Of a DNA stretch of 16,448 bases, positions 1 to 7,383 are shown in pieces. The notes below the pieces were generated by a model. The model made no database searches, was not told the origin of the DNA, and saw nothing but the letters and a program-made list of their open reading frames with translations. The number at the start of each line of letters is the position of its first letter. The stretch's first letter is position 1. Both the position numbers and the translations under genes were made by a program. Source of the DNA: an uncultured Actinomycetes bacterium. GTDB lineage: Bacteria; Actinomycetota; Actinomycetes; Nanopelagicales; Nanopelagicaceae. The stretch is from positions 1-16,448 of the forward strand of contig CAIUHB010000092.1 of NCBI GenBank assembly GCA_903898855.1. Reading direction: 5' to 3'.

Positions 1-18
1 ATAGTGGACAATTCAGGT

Positions 19-93
19 TCCGCCATTGTGTAGTGGCTAGCACATGGGCCTTTGAAGCCCAGGGTCCAGGATCGATACCTGGTGGCGGAGCCA
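19..93 (+). tRNA. tRNA-Gln (anticodon UUG), CCA encoded
   Basis: The sequence folds into a full cloverleaf. The 7-bp acceptor stem (19-25 with 83-89) is perfect. A D arm starts at 28. The anticodon stem is 5 bp (45-49 with 57-61), and its loop 50-56 carries TTG at 52-54. The T stem is 5 bp (66-70 with 78-82). G90 is the discriminator base and CCA is encoded at 91-93. The weak U1-A72 pair, G73 and the UUG anticodon agree with known glutamine tRNA identity. The T-loop (71-77) reads ATCGATA: position 54 is A where nearly all bacterial elongator tRNAs have T, and position 60 is also A. The promoter lies outside the window. The identity call is firm; only the effect of the odd T-loop is uncertain. 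Confidence 0.96.
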
Positions 94-167
94 ATAAATC
101 CTCTCCCCAAGGACATATGCTCGCCTTTAAGCAGTAGCCGAACTACCGAAGGAGCAGCGTCACCATC

Positions 168-1598
168 ATGACCACTGGGTCTGGGCTAGATATCGCGATT
201 GTGCTCGCGGCTGGCGAAGGTACGCGCATGAAATCTGCAACGTCCAAAGTTCTCCACTCAATTGCTGGTCGAACCATCGTCGGTCATGTCTTGGCAGCGC
301 TCGCGCCACTTGCCCCGAAAGATCTCCGCGTTGTCGTGGGCTCATCTCGGGAGAGCGTTGAGCCGCACATTAAAGAGATCGCGCCTAACGCGACGACCGT
401 CTTTCAAGCAGAGCGAAATGGAACCGGCCATGCAGTGCAGCTGGCGCTCGCTGGAATCAAAGCCGAAGGTTCTGTTCTTGTACTCGCTGGTGATACGCCG
501 CTTTTAACAACTTTTACCTTGAAAGAGTTTCTCGATGTTCATCACGCATCTGGCAGCCACGTCTCAGTTTTAACCGCACAACTTCCTGACCCCACTGGAT
601 ATGGCCGCATCATCCGAGATGAATTTGGCGCAATCGAGCGCATCGTTGAACAACGAGATGCCACTGAGGAAGAGCAAGAAATTGATGAGATCAATACTGG
701 TGTCTACCTATTTGATGCCGGGGCGCTTGTAAATTCCATTCATAAAATTTCTAACAATAATTCGCAAGGCGAGCTTTACCTCACTGATGTAATTGCACTG
801 ATAAAAGCCGAGAGCAATAAGGCCGCCGCCGTGCTCTCCAATGATTACACCGAAACTTTAGGAATTAATGATCGCGCTCAATTAGCTGAATGTGCCTCGA
901 TTATGCGCGATCGCATCAATAACGAACATATGCGGGCCGGTGTTGCCATCATTGATCCAACAACCACCTGGATTGATGCAACCGTAAAAGTTGCACCAGA
1001 TTCAATTATTCATCCTGGGTCTTGGTTGCAAGGCACCACAAGTATTGCCACTAAGGCTGTTATTGGGCCTCGAACAACCTTAAATAACGTAACTGTTGGT
1101 GAAGGTGCCAGTGTTATTGAATCTCACTGCACTGAGAGCACGATTGCAGCAGCTGCAAATGTTGGACCATTTAGTTATTTGCGTGCCGGCTCGAATGTGG
1201 GCGTTGGCGCAAAAGTTGGCGCTTACGTAGAAGTGAAGAATTCAACTATTGGCGATGGCTCTAAAGTTCCACATCTCTCATACGTGGGCGATGCGACTAT
1301 TGGTACCGGATCAAATATCGGCGCCGCCACTGTCTTTGTTAATTACGACGGCGTGGAGAAGCACAAAACCGTTGTCGGTAACGAAGTTCGTATCGGCAGC
1401 GACAGCATGCTCGTAGCCCCCGTCACCATTGGCGATGGCGCCTACACCGCAGCCGGCTCTGTTATTACCGAAGATGTTCCAGCCGGAGCTATTGCAGTTG
1501 CCCGAGCAAAGCAGCGCAATATTCTTAGCTGGGTGTTACGAAAGCGAAAGGGAACTTCCTCGGATGTTGCCGCTCGCGCCGCTGGAGCCACAGAGTAA
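168..1598 (+). CDS. glmU: Bifunctional GlmU: N-acetylglucosamine-1-phosphate uridyltransferase / glucosamine-1-phosphate acetyltransferase
   Basis: This cytoplasmic enzyme makes UDP-GlcNAc, the precursor for peptidoglycan, in two steps: acetylation of glucosamine-1-P from acetyl-CoA, then uridylyl transfer from UTP. The N-terminal nucleotidyltransferase domain (about 8-250) has the signature LAAGEGTRM at 13-21 with K27 following, GTGHA at 85-89 and the metal-binding Asp in AGDTPLL (D109). The C-terminal half is a left-handed beta-helix of hexapeptide repeats (about 265-450). It contains the catalytic His in VPHLSYVGD (H369) and the NYDG motif at 392-395. At 476 aa it is normal for Actinobacteria, with a basic/Ala-rich tail. 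An ATG start is preceded by GGAG at 151-154, a rather long 13 bases away; no better in-frame start precedes the catalytic motif. It is followed 43 bases later by prs, probably in one transcript. Confidence 0.97.
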   Translation: MTTGSGLDIAIVLAAGEGTRMKSATSKVLHSIAGRTIVGHVLAALAPLAPKDLRVVVGSSRESVEPHIKEIAPNATTVFQAERNGTGHAVQLALAGIKAEGSVLVLAGDTPLLTTFTLKEFLDVHHASGSHVSVLTAQLPDPTGYGRIIRDEFGAIERIVEQRDATEEEQEIDEINTGVYLFDAGALVNSIHKISNNNSQGELYLTDVIALIKAESNKAAAVLSNDYTETLGINDRAQLAECASIMRDRINNEHMRAGVAIIDPTTTWIDATVKVAPDSIIHPGSWLQGTTSIATKAVIGPRTTLNNVTVGEGASVIESHCTESTIAAAANVGPFSYLRAGSNVGVGAKVGAYVEVKNSTIGDGSKVPHLSYVGDATIGTGSNIGAATVFVNYDGVEKHKTVVGNEVRIGSDSMLVAPVTIGDGAYTAAGSVITEDVPAGAIAVARAKQRNILSWVLRKRKGTSSDVAARAAGATE

Positions 1599-1641
1599 TT
1601 TCAACCCTCACCTCACGACCAACGAATATGGAGCACAGTAA

Positions 1642-2622
1642 ATGAGCGAACTTCGACTCTCCTCTGAAAAGCGGTTGCGCCTCTTTACCGGTCGTGGATT
1701 TCCAGAATTAGCTGAAGGCGTTGCAGCTGAGCTTGGTATTCCAATTACGCCGACATCGGCTTATGACTTTGCCAATGGCGAAATATTTGTTCGCTTCGAA
1801 GAGAGCGTTCGTGGTTGCGATGCATTTGTTCTTCAGAGCCACGCAGCTCCTGTAAATAAGCAGATCATGGAGCAGTTGATCATGGTTGACGCGCTTAAGC
1901 GCGCATCGGCAAAGCGAATTACCGTGGTGGCACCGTTCTATGGATACGCCCGCCAAGATAAGAAGCATCGCGGTCGCGAGCCAATCTCAGCGCGTTTGAT
2001 GGCCGATCTCTTTAAGACCGCTGGCGCAGATCGACTAATGGTGGTTGATCTTCACACCGCACAAATTCAAGGTTTCTTTGACGGCCCAGTAGATCACCTC
2101 TTTGCATTGCCACTTCTCACCAACTATGTCGGCAGCAAAGTAGATCGCTCACGTTTGACGATTGTTTCACCTGACTCTGGTCGAGTTCGGGTAGCGGAAC
2201 GCTGGTCGGACATGCTCGGTGGTTGTCCTATTGCATTTATCCATAAGACCCGTGATCCACGAATCCCGAACGAGTCTGTCACCGGTCGCGTGGTTGGCGA
2301 TGTGAAGGGCCAGACCTGCGTTGTCATCGATGACATGATCGATACCGCCGGAACAATTACCAAAGCAGTTGACGCGCTCTTCGCAGAAGGTGCGAAAGAT
2401 GTGATTGTCGCTGCAACCCATGCTGTGCTTTCTGGACCTGCAGTCGAGCGCTTAAAGGCTTCGCGCGTATCGGAAGTAGTAGTCACCGATACTCTGCCAA
2501 TCCCAGAAGAGGCTAGATTCGATGGACTTACAGTCTTGTCGATTGCGCCTTTACTTGCACGCGCAATTCGTGAAGTATTTGAAGATGGCTCCGTCACGAG
2601 CCTCTTTGACGGCCACAGCTAG
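1642..2622 (+). CDS. prs: Ribose-phosphate diphosphokinase (PRPP synthetase)
   Basis: It transfers pyrophosphate from ATP to ribose-5-phosphate, giving PRPP for purine, pyrimidine, histidine, tryptophan and NAD synthesis in the cytosol. Class I family landmarks are in order: the FANGEI motif near 43-48, the ATP-binding RQDKK at 104-108, H138 in the VVDLH segment, SPDSGRV at 176-182, the flexible-loop KTR at 202-204, and the PRPP-binding loop DDMIDTAGT at 230-238. At 326 aa it has the usual length. Both phosphoribosyltransferase-like halves are complete. The start ATG has TGGAGC at 1630-1635 upstream. The glmU-prs pair is a common actinobacterial arrangement and joins two steps of sugar-nucleotide and nucleotide supply. 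The stop codon TAG is part of the Shine-Dalgarno sequence of the next gene, so translation of the two is probably coupled. Confidence 0.97.
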   Translation: MSELRLSSEKRLRLFTGRGFPELAEGVAAELGIPITPTSAYDFANGEIFVRFEESVRGCDAFVLQSHAAPVNKQIMEQLIMVDALKRASAKRITVVAPFYGYARQDKKHRGREPISARLMADLFKTAGADRLMVVDLHTAQIQGFFDGPVDHLFALPLLTNYVGSKVDRSRLTIVSPDSGRVRVAERWSDMLGGCPIAFIHKTRDPRIPNESVTGRVVGDVKGQTCVVIDDMIDTAGTITKAVDALFAEGAKDVIVAATHAVLSGPAVERLKASRVSEVVVTDTLPIPEEARFDGLTVLSIAPLLARAIREVFEDGSVTSLFDGHS

Positions 2623-2631
2623 GAGTTGAAA

Positions 2632-3246
2632 ATGGGTAGCAACGCCTTACACCCAACGAAGCAAACTCTCATCGACACCGTTGTCTCCTTGATGGATTCA
2701 CATCCAGCGGCGGAGATTAATAGCGATGAGGTCCTAGAAATTTCTGGTATCTCTAAAGGTTCGCTCTATCACCACTTCGAAGATTTTCCTGAGCTCATTG
2801 AGCATGCAATGGTTGCGCGCTTTGCTCGCTTTGTCGATAACTCAGTCATGATGCTTAACGATGTCATTACCAAAGCCAAGAGTCGCGATGACTTAGTGGC
2901 TGGATTAAAGCGAGTTACCAGAGCGACCCAGGCCCCAGAACTCACTGCACATCGCTCAGAGCGAGTAGTTGCAATTGCTAAAGCAATTCGCCTTCCTCGG
3001 ATGCAAGCTCGCCTCGGTGAGGAACAAGAGCGCCTGACATTGGCACTTGCCGATCTCTTTCGCGAAAGCGTGGAACGTGGCTGGGGAGATCCCAAGATGG
3101 ACCCACGTGTTGTTGGCGTAATGGTTCAGGCTTACACAATCGGCAAAATTGTTGATGACATAACTCCAACTCGCATGGATGCCGAAAAGTGGAATGAAGC
3201 AATCGATGCAGTACTTGAGAAGGTCTTCTTTTCTCAAGGCGCATAA
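2632..3246 (+). CDS. TetR/AcrR-family transcriptional regulator
   Basis: The N-terminal third (about 10-58) is a TetR-type DNA-binding domain. The helix-turn-helix and following signature SGISKGSLYHHFEDFPELI (38-56) is typical. The remaining ~145 residues are the all-helical ligand and dimer domain, which is too divergent to give an effector. I place the start at ATG 2632 and not the in-frame TTG two codons earlier, because AGGAG at 2621-2625 sits six bases before the ATG and overlaps the TTG-proximal region too closely. The result is 204 aa, a normal length. It is nine bases downstream of prs and shares its translation signal with the prs stop codon, so it is likely co-transcribed with glmU-prs. 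Target genes cannot be read from the sequence; I saw no convincing palindromic operator in the flanking spacers. A TetR-type gene is, as I recall, also near glmU in mycobacteria (Rv1019). Confidence 0.88.
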   Translation: MGSNALHPTKQTLIDTVVSLMDSHPAAEINSDEVLEISGISKGSLYHHFEDFPELIEHAMVARFARFVDNSVMMLNDVITKAKSRDDLVAGLKRVTRATQAPELTAHRSERVVAIAKAIRLPRMQARLGEEQERLTLALADLFRESVERGWGDPKMDPRVVGVMVQAYTIGKIVDDITPTRMDAEKWNEAIDAVLEKVFFSQGA

Positions 3247-3278
3247 TTAAGCGCAAAATTTAAGAAAAGATAGGGAAT

Positions 3279-3308
3279 TTGCCCCATTCCTATTCCTCGG
3301 GTTAGGCT
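3279..3308 (+). promoter_or_regulatory. Putative vegetative promoter for rplY
   Basis: A -35-like TTGCCC (3279-3284) is separated by 18 bases from a -10-like TAGGCT (3303-3308), which fits the actinobacterial TAnnnT pattern. Initiation about seven bases downstream would be near 3315, which is exactly where the 5' strand of the leader stem starts. The position and that coincidence support the call; the -35 matches only in TTG. Confidence 0.5.
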
Positions 3309-3314
3309 TACATA

Positions 3315-3395
3315 CGTTCCGGCGAGGGGTTATTACCCGTAATCGACGGGTGGCTCTCCTGGAACGCATGCTGTTCTTATTGAGGAGAGATTCAC
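3315..3395 (+). promoter_or_regulatory. Structured 5' leader of rplY with alternative folds; candidate translational switch
   Basis: Two mutually exclusive folds are visible. Fold 1 is a closing stem, 3315-3320 (CGTTCC) with 3361-3366 (GGAACG). It encloses a perfect 6-bp hairpin, 3335-3340 (ACCCGT) with 3346-3351 (ACGGGT), and leaves the ribosome-binding site free. In fold 2, 3361-3365 (GGAAC) pairs instead with 3373-3377 (GTTCT, one G-U), and 3354-3360 (CTCTCCT) pairs perfectly with the Shine-Dalgarno region 3383-3389 (AGGAGAG). That makes a 12-bp hairpin with a five-base bulge (3378-3382) that would block initiation at ATG 3396. GTTCC at the 5' end and GTTCT at the 3' end compete for the same GGAAC strand, as in known riboswitches and ribosomal-protein leaders. 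The effector is unknown; L25 itself is the natural candidate. I do not recognise a named RNA family. Confidence 0.55.
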
Positions 3396-3998
3396 ATGGC
3401 AGAGATTTCAATTAATGGCACCGCTCGTACCGAATTCGGTAAGGGTGCATCACGTCGCGATCGTCGCGCAGGTTTAATTCCGGCAGTTATCTATGGCCAC
3501 GGAGAAGCTCCACGCCACGTAGCACTTCCAGCTCGCGAACTGGGCGCAGCACTTAAGGCTTCCAACGTTCTGCTCGATATCGTTGTTGATGGAAAGACTG
3601 AACTCACACTTCCAAAGTCAGTTACACGTAACCCACTTACAAGTGCACTCGCACACGTTGACCTCGTCATCGTTCGTCGTGGCGAGCGCGTAACAGTTGA
3701 AGTTCCAGTTCATACATCTGGCGAGCACGACCGCGATGGCATTCTCGAGCACAACTCAAACGTTATTGAGGTTGAGGCAGAGGCAACATCGATTCCATCA
3801 TTCCTTACCCTTGACCTCACAGGTCTTGCAGCTGGTAAGTCGCTCTACGCCAAGGATGTACAACTTCCAGCAGGCGTAACACTTGTTTCAGATCCAGATA
3901 TGGCAGTTGTTCACCTCTCAGAGCGTTCCAGCTCTGCCGAGCCTGAGGCAGCTGCTGCAACTGAGGCTGCCCCTGCAGCTGAAGCTCCAAAAGAATAA
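3396..3998 (+). CDS. rplY: 50S ribosomal protein L25 (CTC/TL5 family)
   Basis: L25 binds 5S rRNA in the central protuberance of the large ribosomal subunit; the long CTC form is also linked to general stress in Gram-positives. The N-terminal L25 domain (about 3-93) contains the family signature FGKGASRRDRRAGLIPAVIYG (14-34) and ends in the conserved NPLTSALAHVDL region (79-90). A second beta-rich TL5 domain covers about 97-176. The last ~24 residues are a low-complexity Ala/Glu/Pro tail, common in actinobacterial L25. At 200 aa it is the long two-domain form. The ATG has AGGAGA at 3383-3388, seven bases upstream, and this site can be buried by the leader hairpin described separately. It is followed by pth after 27 bases, the usual partner gene. 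Confidence 0.96.
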   Translation: MAEISINGTARTEFGKGASRRDRRAGLIPAVIYGHGEAPRHVALPARELGAALKASNVLLDIVVDGKTELTLPKSVTRNPLTSALAHVDLVIVRRGERVTVEVPVHTSGEHDRDGILEHNSNVIEVEAEATSIPSFLTLDLTGLAAGKSLYAKDVQLPAGVTLVSDPDMAVVHLSERSSSAEPEAAAATEAAPAAEAPKE

Positions 3999-4025
3999 TT
4001 AATTTCTCTCCATTAATAATTCTGC

Positions 4026-4592
4026 ATGGAAAATTCGCGTTGGATAGTTCTGGGATTAGGTAATCCCGGAACTTCCTACGCACAAACGCGACACAATATT
4101 GGTCAGATGGTTATTAACTATCTGGCCATTAATTCTAAGTTTTCAACGCATAAATCTAAATGCGAGATCGCCGACATTAGAGTTGCAGGTAATCCTGTAG
4201 TACTCGCTAAGTCATTGGGATATATGAATGACTCAGGCGCCCCCACAAAAGCCCTGGCCGATTTTTATAAAGTCGATGCATCACACCTAATCGTTATTCA
4301 TGATGAATTAGATATAGATTTCAGCGCTATCCGAATTAAAAAGGGCGGCGGCGATAATGGACATAATGGTTTGAAATCCCTCACCACACATTTTGCTGGA
4401 CCCGACTACTTCCGCATACGCATGGGAGTTGGTCGTCCGGCTGGCCCACAAGATCCAGCAGATTTCGTCTTAAAGCCATTCTCTGGCGCCGAGAAGAAAG
4501 AGCTAGAAGATTTTATTGCTCGTGGCGCAGCTGCAGTGGAGTGCTTAATTGAAAAAGGTTTAGAGCGCGCCCAACAAGACTTTAACTCTTAA
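4026..4592 (+). CDS. pth: Peptidyl-tRNA hydrolase
   Basis: Pth cleaves the ester bond of peptidyl-tRNAs that drop off the ribosome, recycling the tRNA. The bacterial Pth1 signatures are all present: GLGNPG at 10-15 with the catalytic-site Asn N13, TRHNIG at 21-26 with catalytic His H23, YMNDSG at 66-71 (N68), HDELD at 92-96 (D93), and GHNGL at 112-116 (N114). At 188 aa it has the usual length. There is no Shine-Dalgarno sequence before the ATG; instead, AATAAT (4015-4020) ends five bases upstream, so a leaderless start or read-through from rplY are both possible. Its stop codon is one base from the stop codon of the opposite-strand ppc. Pairing with rplY is conserved in many bacteria and fits a shared role at the ribosome. 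Confidence 0.96.
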   Translation: MENSRWIVLGLGNPGTSYAQTRHNIGQMVINYLAINSKFSTHKSKCEIADIRVAGNPVVLAKSLGYMNDSGAPTKALADFYKVDASHLIVIHDELDIDFSAIRIKKGGGDNGHNGLKSLTTHFAGPDYFRIRMGVGRPAGPQDPADFVLKPFSGAEKKELEDFIARGAAAVECLIEKGLERAQQDFNS

Positions 4593-4593
4593 A

Positions 4594-7299
4594 TCAACCT
4601 GTATTTCGAAGTCCGGCAGCAACACCATTAATAGTTAAAAGCAGCGCCCGCCGAAGCAACGGGTCTGCGCCTTCTGGATTTGCGCGAACTTGCGCCAACA
4701 GAGCAACTTGCAACATATGTAGCGGTGCTAAATAAGCATCCCGCACCTCAAGCGTTCGAGACAAGATTGCCTGATCGCCAAGTAGCGCGCTCTTCTTGGT
4801 AAGCAAGAGCAGCTCTGAACGAGTTAATTCAAATTCTCTTTCAATGGTTTCTAGGAAGTGATGAAGTTCTGGATCAACTAGTTGCTCTACATACTTTCGT
4901 GACATTGCTAAATCGGTTTTAGCTAAGGTCATCTCCACATTGCTAATAAAGGTGGCAAAGAAGTGCCATTCACCCAGCATTTGCGCGAGTACTTCACTCT
5001 TGCCTGATTCACGGGCGGCCTTTAGTCCGGATCCCACACCAAACCATCCAGGAACAATCTGCCGTGATTGGGTCCAGCCAAACACCCAAGGAATTGCCCG
5101 CAGTGAACCAAGGCCAGCACTGGCATCCGGGCGACGTGATGGGCGCGAACCAAGGAAGAGATTTCCAAGTTGTTCTACTGGTGTGGATTCATAGAAATAT
5201 CGTGGGAGATCTGGGTGATCAATAAGTGATCGATAGCGCTTAAAGGCGCTCTCGCTGACCTCGCTCATGCACTCACTCCAGGCAGCAAGTGATTCCGGGC
5301 TTTGACGTGGTGCACGATTAAGTACCGTGGCTTCCAGCGCAGCGGCTAAGGAGAGCTCAACATTTTCGCGGGCCAGGGCTGGAAGTGAATATTTATCGCT
5401 AATGACTTCGCCTTGCTCGGTCATCTTTATTTGTCCGTCAATCGAACCCCATGGCAGCGCAATCAACGCATCGTAGGTTGGACCGCCACCACGACCGACG
5501 GAGCCACCACGACCATGGAAGAGTCGAAGTGTGACGCCATGCTTAATAGCAATATCGCGCAACTTGCGTTGCGCTTTATGAATCTCCCACTGCGATGTTG
5601 TGATGCCAGCATCTTTATTGGAATCAGAATATCCGAGCATTACCTCTTGAATATTTCCGCGAAGTTCAACTAAATGGCGATAATCGGGGTTGGATAACAA
5701 ATTATCTAAGATCGTATCCGCGGCTTGCAGTTCGGCTACCGTCTCAAGCAGGGGAGCGAATCCCACCTTTGCGAATTGGTTCTCACCATGGAGTGAAATG
5801 AGTCCGGCAATCTTGGCTAGTACCACTGGCGCAAATACATCGAGGTGGCTCTTGGTCATAGAAACGATATACGTTTCCAGGACTTCCGGGCCAAACTTTT
5901 CAATCAATTCTCGAATGGCTACAAATGTTCCAAGCGTATTCTGAGCCACGTCATCCAAACTTGGGGATGAGGTAAAAGTATTTGTCGAGAGCTCGCGCGC
6001 AAGTACGAGGGGGCGATCGCTGTACTCGGCGCCATAAATTTGTTGCAAAACATGATGATGCGCATCGGAATGTTCGCGCACATCCATAGTTGCATGAGTA
6101 ATACCAAAGCTTGAAACCGTGCGGATTATCCGCTCAAGCAGACCCTCGGCTATGAGTTCGCCGCGATGAGCAAGTAACGAATCTCGCATTAAATTTAAAT
6201 CCGCGAGTAGCTCAGCGGTGTTCTCATAATCGCGTCCAGCCACATGCGGGGCGTTGCTGGCATGGCGCTTTGCGGTGAGCACGAGCTTGTGGCGAATTGC
6301 CGTTGCTTTAAGCCGGTAAGGCTCTTCCACATTTTGTCGGCGATAGCGCTCTTCAATTTCTGGAAGCAGTTCAAGATCTGCTGCTACTGAGTTCTTAAGT
6401 TCAGGCGATGCTCCAGCAATTCGAGTTGAGACCGAGAGCGTTTGGCGCAAAGTATCCATTACTCCGACTAGCACTCTGATGAAGTGGCCAGTTTGAAGAA
6501 CAATCGCCTCTTTTGTTACCTCGGGTGTGATGTGTGGGTTTCCATCTCGGTCGCCACCAATCCAGGTACCAAAGCTCAGTGGTCTGGAAGTTGGAGAGAC
6601 AGTTACTCCCAATCGCTTAAGTTCATGTGCAAAGTCATCGAGTACTTCTGGAATTGTAAGTTTGAAGAGATCATCCAAGTAGTACAAAGCATTTGTTGCC
6701 TCATCTAGCGGCTCCGGCCGACCAAGGCGAAGTTCATCGGTCTGCCATAAAAGGTCCACCGTTTCAGCAAGGCGACGAGATGTGGTTTCGTTATCTGGTC
6801 CCTCCAATAAATCAGCAATGCTCGACATCTTGCTGAGTACTGAACGTCGGGCGGCCTCAGTTGGATGAGCGGTAAATACCGGCCTTACTGAGAAATTATT
6901 AATCCACTCTTGAATATCTTTAGTGGTGAAATCTTTTCGCTCGGCTTGCGCAGCGATGATGTGGTCAACTGCGCGACTAAGCCAGGATCCGCCTTCGGCG
7001 CGGTCGGCTGCCAAGACTTTTGCTCGGTGCACTTGCTCTGCGACGTTAGCAAGGTTGAAGTAGGTACTAAAGGCGCGTACAAGTTGAACACTTTCATCAA
7101 CGGTGAGATGTGCAAGTATGGAATCGGCATTTCCATCTCGTACTGCATGGCGAACTTTCTCGACTAACGCCAACAGTTCTGGTCCCTCTTGTCTGACCAA
7201 GCTCTCGCCCAATAAGTCGCCTAATTTGCGAACGTCAGCGCGGAGTGAGGCGTTATCGCTCGAATCCACCGATTTGCCGCTGACTGATGAGTTGCTCAC
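4594..7299 (-). CDS. ppc: Phosphoenolpyruvate carboxylase
   Basis: This anaplerotic enzyme forms oxaloacetate from PEP and bicarbonate and feeds the TCA cycle and aspartate-family amino acids. At 901 aa it is close to the usual bacterial size (E. coli 883). Conserved blocks in order are FTAHPTEA with catalytic His H145 (142-149), GGDRDGNPH (248-256), LGYSDSNKD (555-563), the active-site loop FHGRGGSVGRGGG (594-606, H595) and the invariant C-terminal GLRNTG. The start is GTG, with no Shine-Dalgarno sequence upstream; the nearby upstream ATG (7310-7308) is out of frame. It is the only leftward gene here, converging on pth and diverging from mfd, so it is a single-gene unit. It consumes the product of enolase, encoded further right. 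The catalytic residues seen imply an active enzyme; its allosteric control cannot be judged. Confidence 0.97.
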   Translation of the reverse strand: MSNSSVSGKSVDSSDNASLRADVRKLGDLLGESLVRQEGPELLALVEKVRHAVRDGNADSILAHLTVDESVQLVRAFSTYFNLANVAEQVHRAKVLAADRAEGGSWLSRAVDHIIAAQAERKDFTTKDIQEWINNFSVRPVFTAHPTEAARRSVLSKMSSIADLLEGPDNETTSRRLAETVDLLWQTDELRLGRPEPLDEATNALYYLDDLFKLTIPEVLDDFAHELKRLGVTVSPTSRPLSFGTWIGGDRDGNPHITPEVTKEAIVLQTGHFIRVLVGVMDTLRQTLSVSTRIAGASPELKNSVAADLELLPEIEERYRRQNVEEPYRLKATAIRHKLVLTAKRHASNAPHVAGRDYENTAELLADLNLMRDSLLAHRGELIAEGLLERIIRTVSSFGITHATMDVREHSDAHHHVLQQIYGAEYSDRPLVLARELSTNTFTSSPSLDDVAQNTLGTFVAIRELIEKFGPEVLETYIVSMTKSHLDVFAPVVLAKIAGLISLHGENQFAKVGFAPLLETVAELQAADTILDNLLSNPDYRHLVELRGNIQEVMLGYSDSNKDAGITTSQWEIHKAQRKLRDIAIKHGVTLRLFHGRGGSVGRGGGPTYDALIALPWGSIDGQIKMTEQGEVISDKYSLPALARENVELSLAAALEATVLNRAPRQSPESLAAWSECMSEVSESAFKRYRSLIDHPDLPRYFYESTPVEQLGNLFLGSRPSRRPDASAGLGSLRAIPWVFGWTQSRQIVPGWFGVGSGLKAARESGKSEVLAQMLGEWHFFATFISNVEMTLAKTDLAMSRKYVEQLVDPELHHFLETIEREFELTRSELLLLTKKSALLGDQAILSRTLEVRDAYLAPLHMLQVALLAQVRANPEGADPLLRRALLLTINGVAAGLRNTG

Positions 7300-7324
7300 T
7301 GCGCAATCATGGCAGAGTTATGTA

Positions 7325-7353
7325 ACGCTAGAATTACAGTTAATAGGTCCCAA
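7325..7353 (-). promoter_or_regulatory. Putative ppc promoter
   Basis: On the minus strand TTGGGA (7353-7348) and TAGCGT (7330-7325) are 17 bases apart, a normal spacing with a TAnnnT -10. Initiation near 7318 would leave a leader of about 19 bases without a Shine-Dalgarno sequence. An alternative -10-like CATGAT (7311-7306) lies six bases before the GTG and could give a leaderless message. Confidence 0.4.
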
Positions 7354-7354
7354 C

Positions 7355-7383
7355 CCCCATCCCTTCCAGATGTGGGGCTTTTT
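7355..7383 (+). terminator. Terminator-like hairpin in the mfd leader (possible attenuator)
   Basis: CCCCA (7355-7359) can pair with TGGGG (7373-7377), extended by one T-G pair, and is followed by C and five T residues (7379-7383). This resembles a short intrinsic terminator acting on rightward transcription. No rightward gene ends upstream, since ppc is on the other strand. It could therefore only stop antisense transcription out of ppc or attenuate mfd. The stem is short and the loop is 13 bases, so stability is modest. Confidence 0.35.

Noticed and set aside
116..121. TATGCT as a -10 box for glmU.
   Set aside because: No acceptable -35 at the right distance; glmU could equally be expressed with the tRNA, so the evidence is too thin to list.
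2124..2597. A 157-codon frame antisense to prs.
   Set aside because: The translation is Ser/Thr/Ala-rich low-information sequence typical of an antisense shadow, with no Shine-Dalgarno sequence, and prs is clearly the real gene.
2626..2631. TTG start two codons upstream for the TetR regulator.
   Set aside because: AGGAG ends directly before it, leaving no spacing; ATG 2632 has a normal six-base spacing.
4641..4668. Hairpin with a TTTT tail on the minus strand near the end of ppc, resembling an intrinsic terminator.
   Set aside because: It lies inside the ppc coding region, before the conserved C-terminal GLRNTG codons; the tail is only four T residues and the stem has an internal loop.
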